Assembly: GCF_000758585.1 (NCBI RefSeq)
Contig: NZ_CP009281.1
Location: forward strand, 2,914,001 to 2,978,000
Direction: 5' to 3'
DNA: 64,000 nt
DNA from: Paenibacillus sp. FSL R5-0345
GTDB lineage: Bacteria > Bacillota > Bacilli > Paenibacillales > Paenibacillaceae
Within the stretch, counting starts at the first letter, position 1. Each line of letters starts with the position of its first letter. The notes under the pieces were generated by a model that was not told where the DNA came from, ran no database searches, and saw nothing but the letters and a program-made list of their open reading frames with translations. Shown piece after piece: positions 58,884-64,000 of this stretch. The position numbers were made by a program, and so were the translations under genes.

Positions 58884-59636
58884 ATGACGAAAATGATGTT
58901 AGGAGAACTTACTACTTTCGAACATATAGGGCGACAAATTACCATGTATCTCCCTAAAGCATATCATTTGTTTCCTGAACGAAACTTCCCGGCGGTTTTC
59001 TTACAGGATGGAGATTTCTTGTTCAAAGAGTCGATTGCTGATATAGAAAGGGATGTGGAGGAGGGGATTACAGAACCGGTTATTTTTATCGGAATTGATC
59101 CTCAGCTTCGTAATGATGAATATACACCTTGGGAAATGCCCGCTCTTTTTAAGGATTGGTCCTTTGGGGGGAAGGGTGATGATTATCTGAATTACGTCTA
59201 TCAGGATCTTGTACCCTATATAAAAAGTTTATTTCGCATCTCCAATGAGTCGAAGAAATTAGCTTTAGGCGGTGTCTCACTAGGTGGATTAATAAGTCTG
59301 TACGCGATGTATAAAAATGAGGATGTTTTTAATAATTTTATACTCATATCTGCATCTGTGTGGTTTAAAGATTTTATACATTACATGGAGAAAGCAAGGC
59401 TAGATAGGGAGTTCTGCGTCTATATGTATGTTGGTGAACAGGAAGGTATCCTCAAGACGAATGTGCAGAAGGACATGGTGCCTAATAGCAAACGTGCTTA
59501 TGATATTATAAAAGGGAAGATAGATGGAGCGGATCAACGGGTGAAGTTTGAGACAGATCCGTTGGGGACACATCATGATACGTTTTTCCTGCAATATTTT
59601 CCGAATAGCATCAGGTACTTGTTTCCCGCAAAATGA
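58884..59636 (+). CDS. Second siderophore-esterase-like hydrolase
   Basis: Cytoplasmic alpha/beta hydrolase of 250 residues, same superfamily as its neighbour but diverged. It has FLQDGDFLF, nucleophile Ser 132 in LGGVSLGGLIS, and His in DPLGTHHDTFF. It starts ten bases after the first esterase with TAAGGAGGGGG upstream, so it belongs to the operon. The LGTHHDTFF ending is closer to the lipoprotein esterase at 48117 (LGTHEEKSW) than to BesA. It may act on a second siderophore or a breakdown product. Confidence 0.85.
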   Translation: MTKMMLGELTTFEHIGRQITMYLPKAYHLFPERNFPAVFLQDGDFLFKESIADIERDVEEGITEPVIFIGIDPQLRNDEYTPWEMPALFKDWSFGGKGDDYLNYVYQDLVPYIKSLFRISNESKKLALGGVSLGGLISLYAMYKNEDVFNNFILISASVWFKDFIHYMEKARLDREFCVYMYVGEQEGILKTNVQKDMVPNSKRAYDIIKGKIDGADQRVKFETDPLGTHHDTFFLQYFPNSIRYLFPAK

Positions 59637-59810
59637 ATAAAGGGAAGAGCATAGGGAGTAACCTTGCGTTCACCTATTTATCTTTTTAATTTACAAAATA
59701 TATTTTTAATGGCAATATAATCAAGAGAGCGTGTGTGAACGATCCTGTTTCACTATTTCATGAGTACTTAGCGATCTTACTGATATGTTTCGAAAAATGG
59801 AGGATGAGCC

Positions 59811-60935
59811 ATGCAGAAGTATAGGTATTGGGTCGCTGGTATTCTGATAATATTGGCAGGTGTGTTTATTATTTATTTTAGTAAAGAAAATGAGATAAAA
59901 ACAGTAACTGTGAATGAAAATGCTGCTCAGACAACGGAGATTACAGAAGCTTCTACAAATGAACCTAGCATTATTCCTGATGATGACAAGGTAGCTATAA
60001 CAGATTTATCTGCCAAGTACAAAGAACTGGGTTTAATTGATGCGCATAATCATGATGCCAGTGCTCTGAAATATTTGGGCATGTTGAGGACGTGGAAAGA
60101 TAAAGGGGTGCAGCAGGTTGTTATGTTTGGAGATGTATCGGAGCCTAGCGCCATCCTTACAGATAAATTTGCATGGAAGGCTTATCAGAAATATCCCAAT
60201 ATAATTATTCCGTATTTTTCGGGGTTTGATTTGCATGATCCGGAAAGTCTAACAGTCGTGAGGAATAATTTAGAAATGGGTTTTTTTGGTCTGGGTGAAG
60301 TGGTAGGCGCTTCTACGATGTCTCCGGTGGTATCCAAGGTGGCATGGAAAGCTAATGATCCTATGGATGGTTATCTTCCGCAAATCTATGATATTATCGC
60401 TGAATATAAAGCACCGATCTTATTGCATATTGATCCGCCAAACGGTGTTGCTGTCGCCAAACTTGAGCAAGCGTTGGAGGAACATCCGAAGACTATCATT
60501 ATTTTTGGACATATCAATGCCTATAATACTCCTGAAGAGATTGACCGGTTGTTGTCCAAGCATCCCAATCTTTACGCTGATTTTTTTGCTGGGTTTTCCG
60601 TTTACAACGTTGAGGGTGGAAATAATCCCGAGCAATTTATTCCAGTTATGAAGAAGTTTCCGGATCGATTCATGCTCAGCACAGATTCCGGTTATGGGAT
60701 TGGCAGTGAGAAAACTGCAATTGATGCGATGTACCAAATGCTTGATTTGCTCGATGATCCTGGGCTTGCCCGAAAAATAGCTCATGACAATTTGGATGCG
60801 GTCATCAAGGCTCAACCGGCTACGGATACTCAGCTTGAGTTAATCCGGAAGCTAAAACAAGAAACGGGAACGATCTATCATGTAGAGAATTTGTCAAAGG
60901 CTGAAGCTGGACAAATTTTAGCAGAAACCAATTAG
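59811..60935 (+). CDS. Membrane-anchored amidohydrolase (Amidohydro_2)
   Basis: TIM-barrel metal hydrolase of 374 residues carrying an N-terminal transmembrane anchor (about 5-24) and a Thr/Glu-rich linker (about 30-65). Metal-binding sites: DAHNHD (about 78-83), LLHIDPP, FGHINAYN and the final TDSGYGIG. The substrate is unknown; outside-facing members of this family are rare. Ribosome site TGGAGGATGAG precedes the ATG. It lies 174 bases after the iron operon with an AT-rich promoter region and its own terminator; no Fur box was seen. Confidence 0.83.
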   Translation: MQKYRYWVAGILIILAGVFIIYFSKENEIKTVTVNENAAQTTEITEASTNEPSIIPDDDKVAITDLSAKYKELGLIDAHNHDASALKYLGMLRTWKDKGVQQVVMFGDVSEPSAILTDKFAWKAYQKYPNIIIPYFSGFDLHDPESLTVVRNNLEMGFFGLGEVVGASTMSPVVSKVAWKANDPMDGYLPQIYDIIAEYKAPILLHIDPPNGVAVAKLEQALEEHPKTIIIFGHINAYNTPEEIDRLLSKHPNLYADFFAGFSVYNVEGGNNPEQFIPVMKKFPDRFMLSTDSGYGIGSEKTAIDAMYQMLDLLDDPGLARKIAHDNLDAVIKAQPATDTQLELIRKLKQETGTIYHVENLSKAEAGQILAETN

Positions 60936-60963
60936 ATGTGAGTATACACAGGGATAAAATAGC

Positions 60964-61008
60964 AATAGGACGAAGTAGCAATAAGCACTCTGCATCGTCC
61001 TATTTTTT
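60964..61008 (+). terminator. Terminator after the amidohydrolase
   Basis: AATAGGACG/CGTCCTATT stem (60964-60972, 60996-61004) over a 23-base loop, followed by T4. Confidence 0.75.
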
Positions 61009-61065
61009 ACCTATATATTAGATAACCAACTTATTTAAGCTGCTGATGCTCCGTTCATGTCTTCT

Positions 61066-61599
61066 TTAGTTGCTCTTTTGTAAATTCTCAAGATGTACAT
61101 CAAGATTATCAAAGGTTTGTGAAATACCCGGTAGCATACCCATATCGATCACTTGTTGTAGCGCTTCTGGAGAGGCGTATTTCCCGGTGTTAACCAACTT
61201 CGTTTGACCATCCAGTTCGATAAAATCTAGTTGGACTAGTGTTTCAGGCAGATCTTTTGAAATATTACCTTCTGCATCTGAGAACCAGTCTGTGTAAATA
61301 ATTTGCTCCGGGATCGTAATTTCCCGATAAAGCGCCTTGCCCCAAGACTCCATGCCGTAGAAATCACCTTGATTCTTATCCTCACATTTCATGCAATAAT
61401 GCCAAGTGCCTCCTGGACGAAAATCGACATGGCATACAGGAAGCGTCCAACCTTTTGGCCCCCACCAATGCTTCAAATGCTCAGCCTCAGAAAAAGCCTT
61501 AAAAACTAGCTCACGCGGAGCTTTGAAAATACGCTCTAATATTAAAGTGCTGCCTTCAACTTTGGATACTAGTTGGTTAGTTGGGTTAGAATTTGTCAT
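61066..61599 (-). CDS. SRPBCC/AHSA1 domain protein
   Basis: START-like helix-grip protein of the AHSA1 (Hsp90 ATPase activator homologue) family, 177 residues. FKAPRELVFKAFSEAEHLKH with WWGPKGWT, FRPGGTWHY and LVNTGKY are typical. It has CVDCK-like Cys only as HYCMKCEDKNQ. The ligand is unknown. It lies 18 bases after an ArsR-type gene; this pairing is very common in Bacillales and other bacteria. RBS GAGGAGGATC. Confidence 0.88.
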   Translation of the reverse strand: MTNSNPTNQLVSKVEGSTLILERIFKAPRELVFKAFSEAEHLKHWWGPKGWTLPVCHVDFRPGGTWHYCMKCEDKNQGDFYGMESWGKALYREITIPEQIIYTDWFSDAEGNISKDLPETLVQLDFIELDGQTKLVNTGKYASPEALQQVIDMGMLPGISQTFDNLDVHLENLQKSN

Positions 61600-61617
61600 T
61601 GGATAGATCCTCCTCGT

Positions 61618-61950
61618 TTATATTTCATTATCTAATTCCTTGCTTTGTAGCTTCTGCAAGTAATCATCCAGTCGATCATAGCGTTCCTCCCACATATGGC
61701 GGTAGGATTCTAACCAAGTGTCTAATTCCTTAAAAGGGTCTGGGCGGAGCTTGCAAATGCGCCGATTAGCAACAGCTTGAACTTCAATAAGTCCCGCTTC
61801 GCTGAGAACTCGCAAATGCTTGGATGCTTGAGGCTGCCGTAGCTGAAGACTATCCGCGATTTCTCCAACGGTTAAGGGATTGTCGCGTAATAGATCAACG
61901 ATCTGCATACGATTAGGCTCAGCTAAAGCACTCATTACGTTAGTATTCAT
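61618..61950 (-). CDS. ArsR-family repressor paired with AHSA1 gene
   Basis: Winged-helix regulator of 110 residues. SALAEPNRMQIVDLLRDNP, VGEIADSLQLRQPQASKHLR and VLSEAGLIEVQAVANRR are diagnostic. No metal-binding Cys pair is present, as usual for the AHSA1-linked subgroup. A TTG two codons earlier is possible, but ATG 61950 is the better start, although the ribosome site (GAAGTGAT) is weak. A palindrome upstream may be its operator. Confidence 0.88.
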   Translation of the reverse strand: MNTNVMSALAEPNRMQIVDLLRDNPLTVGEIADSLQLRQPQASKHLRVLSEAGLIEVQAVANRRICKLRPDPFKELDTWLESYRHMWEERYDRLDDYLQKLQSKELDNEI

Positions 61951-62005
61951 AAACAAGTATCACTTCGATTCATTGAATTCATCCGCCAATTTAATATACC
62001 ATATG

Positions 62006-62017
62006 GAGAATATTCTC
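62006..62017 (-). promoter_or_regulatory. Palindrome upstream of the ArsR gene
   Basis: Perfect 12-base palindrome GAGAATATTCTC, 56 bases before the ArsR start, of the kind bound by ArsR-family dimers. The rest of the 326-base gap 61957-62282 holds only AT-rich sequence and the hairpin at 62231. Confidence 0.4.
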
Positions 62018-62230
62018 GTAAAGGAATATTTAAAAAATCTATATTTCTATAAGGGATTACGAAGTTTATGTTGTTAGAAATTTGAAATAATACAGTGAAT
62101 GAGAACTTCAATAGAAGGGCATAGTACAAGCATTACGAAGAAATAAGTTCCATGACAACCATCAAACTTTACAATAAACATAGGAATAGATATAATTAAG
62201 TATAACTTATCAGGTTTTGAATTACGTAAG

Positions 62231-62262
62231 GGGCCTAACGCCAGTAGGCTCCTTTTGTTTTT
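62231..62262 (+). terminator. Hairpin with T run in the leader of the USP/mrp operon
   Basis: GGGGCCTAAC and GTAGGCTCC pair around GCCA, followed by TTTTGTTTTTC. It lies 20-50 bases before the next gene, so it is either an attenuator in its leader or the end of an unseen short transcript. Confidence 0.6.
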
Positions 62263-62282
62263 CTTAGCCTTGTAACAGGAGG

Positions 62283-62921
62283 GTGAAGGTCATACACAAT
62301 GAAAAAATCATGGTTTGTGTTCATTATGGTCCGCATGGGGAACGTTTAATCCGGCGTGGTGTCCAATTGTCTGAAATAATAGGGGCGCCATTGTTTGTAT
62401 TAAATGTCGATAGTTCGGACATTGATGAATATAATCAGAGCAAAGAAATGTATATGACGGTCTGGAAACGTCTTGCCGATGAAGCTGGCGCAGAATTTAT
62501 CATTCGGAAACGTGAAGGCCGGAAAACAACAGATATTATTGTAGAAGTTGCTGAAATGAATGAGGTTACACAGATCGTCATCGGACAATCTGCTCAAACT
62601 CGATGGCAGGAGCTTACCAAACGCAATTTCGTCAATGAACTCATTGGTAAAATGAAAATGATGGATCTGCACGTCGTGGCCGTTCAGCGGATGCGCGCCG
62701 GTCTGGAAGAAACCCATGAGGAAGGCGTTATCGCCTACCTGGTCAAAAATGGGGATGAGTATCAGCTCAGTGATGAACCCAAGGGAGAGTATTCGCTTAA
62801 AGGGAAGTTCTTTCACGAACTACACACCGAATTTGAGAACGGTTTATTCAGAATTGAGCAAGAAGATGGAAAGGCTAGATATTTGCATATTTGTGATGGC
62901 ACATTAACCGATACTTTATAA
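62283..62921 (+). CDS. KdpD-USP-like protein leading the mrp operon
   Basis: The N-terminal domain (about 5-140) is a universal stress protein domain of the KdpD type: KIMVCVHYGPHGERLIRRG, APLFVLNVDS, IVIGQSAQTRWQELT. The C-terminal 60 residues (YLVKNGDEYQLSDEPKGEYS) are an extra domain I do not recognise. It directly precedes mrpA, suggesting a cation or nucleotide sensor for the antiporter. The start is uncertain: AGGAGG abuts GTG 62283, while an ATA at 62292 stands at the ideal distance. Confidence 0.78.
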   Translation: MKVIHNEKIMVCVHYGPHGERLIRRGVQLSEIIGAPLFVLNVDSSDIDEYNQSKEMYMTVWKRLADEAGAEFIIRKREGRKTTDIIVEVAEMNEVTQIVIGQSAQTRWQELTKRNFVNELIGKMKMMDLHVVAVQRMRAGLEETHEEGVIAYLVKNGDEYQLSDEPKGEYSLKGKFFHELHTEFENGLFRIEQEDGKARYLHICDGTLTDTL

Positions 62922-63052
62922 TCGGGAGTGCTCTTATCACATGAGGGCCTTTACTTTAGGCCCTTCCAATCATATGATCTTTGGCTTTTGGTAAAAAAGT
63001 AAGTACTAAAGTTCACAACTTGATAAGCTCAAGTGGAAAAGGAGGACTGCCT

Positions 63053-64000
63053 TTGCTGCATGTAATCATACTTGTTCCGTTTCTAATGGCCTTAGTAATC
63101 GCACTTTTGACCAAGAGGGCATCCAACCTTCATAGAGGATGGTTTGTTTTCCCCGGTTCGCTCGCATTGTTTATTTATTTTTTAACCCGGATTCCCGTTA
63201 TTAAGGGTGGGGAATTGGGTTATGAAACGATTTCTTGGATTCCTTCACTAGGAATTGATTTGGTTTTCCATCTGGATGGATTAAGTTTACTGTTTGCTTT
63301 GTTAATCACTGGAATGGGTAGCCTTGTAATTATCTATTCAATTTTTTATCTGGACCGACGAAAAGAAGCGTTGACACCTTTTTATATTTATCTAATGTTG
63401 TTTATGGGTGCGATGCTTGGCGTTGTACTTTCGGATAACTTGATGGTGTTATACGGTTTTTGGGAATTAACAAGTGTTTCGTCATTTCTGTTAATTGCTT
63501 TTTGGCATCGGAGGCAAAAATCGCGGTATGGTGCTCTGAAATCAATGCTGATTACCGTATTCGGTGGTTTAGCGATGTTTGCCGGTTTTTTGATGCTGTA
63601 TGTAATGACAGGCACCTTTAGTATTCGGGAAATTTGGAGTGAGGTTGGCGATATCAGTGGGCATGCGTTGTTTATTCCAGCGATGCTACTAATTCTGTTA
63701 GGCGCATTCACTAAATCAGCTCAGTTCCCGTTCCATATCTGGCTGCCGGATGCCATGGAGGCACCGACACCCGTTAGCGCGTATCTTCACTCGGCAACGA
63801 TGGTTAAAGCCGGATTGTATCTTGTCGCCCGTTTCAGCCCTATTTTTGCGGGGCAATATGAGTGGTTCTGGATTGTGTCAGGCGTCGGTTTGATCACCTT
63901 GATTTATGGTTCTATCCAGGCGATGAAGCAGACGGACCTGAAGGCTCTATTAGCCTATTCAACAATTAGTCAACTTGGACTGATTATGGGATTGCTGGGA
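63053..64000 (+). CDS. mrpA: Na+/H+ antiporter subunit A, MrpA (3' partial)
   Basis: First 316 codons of the large Mrp subunit, related to NADH dehydrogenase ND5; the gene continues past the window. Signature parts: FHLDGLSLLFALLITGMG, the key Glu in YGFWELTSVSSFLL, the Lys in LLGAFTKSAQFPFHIWLPDA, then EAPTPVSAYLHSATMVKAG and TDLKALLAYSTISQLGLI. Mrp complexes exchange Na+ for H+ and support alkali and salt tolerance. TTG start with AAGGAGG six bases upstream. A short hairpin (GGGCCT/AGGCCC, 62945-62963) separates it from the USP gene. Subunits B-G are expected downstream. Confidence 0.92.
   Translation, partial: MLHVIILVPFLMALVIALLTKRASNLHRGWFVFPGSLALFIYFLTRIPVIKGGELGYETISWIPSLGIDLVFHLDGLSLLFALLITGMGSLVIIYSIFYLDRRKEALTPFYIYLMLFMGAMLGVVLSDNLMVLYGFWELTSVSSFLLIAFWHRRQKSRYGALKSMLITVFGGLAMFAGFLMLYVMTGTFSIREIWSEVGDISGHALFIPAMLLILLGAFTKSAQFPFHIWLPDAMEAPTPVSAYLHSATMVKAGLYLVARFSPIFAGQYEWFWIVSGVGLITLIYGSIQAMKQTDLKALLAYSTISQLGLIMGLLG

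Noticed and set aside
60420..60815. 131-residue minus-strand frame in the amidohydrolase gene
   Set aside because: Shadow of a well-supported coding frame.
62400..62816. 138-residue minus-strand frame in the USP-like gene
   Set aside because: Shadow frame; the plus strand has clear USP motifs.
63388..63711. 107-residue minus-strand frame at the right edge
   Set aside because: Lies inside mrpA, whose plus-strand frame is open with strong family motifs.
1..64000. Search for rRNA, tRNA, insertion sequences and prophage
   Set aside because: No cloverleaf with conserved arms, no transposase or integrase frame and no phage structural genes were recognised. The tRNA-like CCA near trpS belongs to the T-box.

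Overview
The window looks like chromosomal DNA of a Paenibacillus-type bacterium (low-GC, spore-forming Bacillales). This rests on the strong GGAGG ribosome sites, frequent TTG/GTG starts, sigma-A promoters, a T-box leader, YesM/YesN two-component genes, Fur boxes and the gene families present. That placement is inferred from gene content, not from a marker gene. No rRNA, tRNA, CRISPR array, prophage or intact insertion sequence was seen. The first gene runs off the left edge and an mrpA gene runs off the right edge.

Layout. 1-4.2 kb: a sugar-phosphate isomerase-like gene, DUF2164, fabV, a phosphotransferase and an HXXEE membrane protein. 4.2-9.4 kb: an orphan oppD behind a Fur box, a secreted arabinanase, and fabF divergent from an XRE/MmyB-like regulator. 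9.5-19.5 kb: mostly single-gene units (MFS carrier, exoA, serine hydrolase, VanZ-RDD, M29 aminopeptidase), then trpS under an elaborate tryptophan-sensing leader. 19.6-23.7 kb: an HxlR regulator, an ECF sigma/anti-sigma pair and an ABC-F protein. 23.7-33.4 kb: a sialic acid locus in which a YesM/YesN-type two-component system is divergent from a CUT1 sugar importer followed by nanA-nanE-nanK. This implies uptake of a sialic acid and its conversion to GlcNAc-6-P. 33.5-41.4 kb: a kinase-acetyltransferase fusion, an array of short palindromes, a copper-amine-oxidase-N protein, a clostridial-type purA divergent from a LysR regulator, and a membrane-bound molybdopterin oxidoreductase. 41.6-46.1 kb: a four-gene envelope cluster (two-TM coiled-coil protein, binding-protein/vWA fusion, TelA, sensor-domain membrane protein) that matches no system I can name. 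46.2-54.0 kb: a tyrosine phosphatase, DUF2785, a lipoprotein esterase, SDR/HxlR and BlaI/M56 units. 54.0-54.4 kb: seven perfect-period 52-bp tandem repeats. 54.9-59.6 kb: a Fur-controlled feuABC-like catecholate siderophore importer with two trilactone-esterase-like hydrolases. 59.8-64 kb: an anchored amidohydrolase, an ArsR/AHSA1 pair and the start of an Mrp antiporter operon led by a KdpD-USP-like protein.

The most interesting observations are: (1) the trpS leader, which carries a T-box with a TGG specifier followed by a small ORF with three consecutive Trp codons that runs across the trpS ribosome site; (2) the vWA/TelA envelope cluster; (3) several families of intergenic repeats; and (4) genes with a strong Shine-Dalgarno but only ATA/ATT at the expected start position. 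Functional statements come from motifs and remembered family knowledge; no database search was run.
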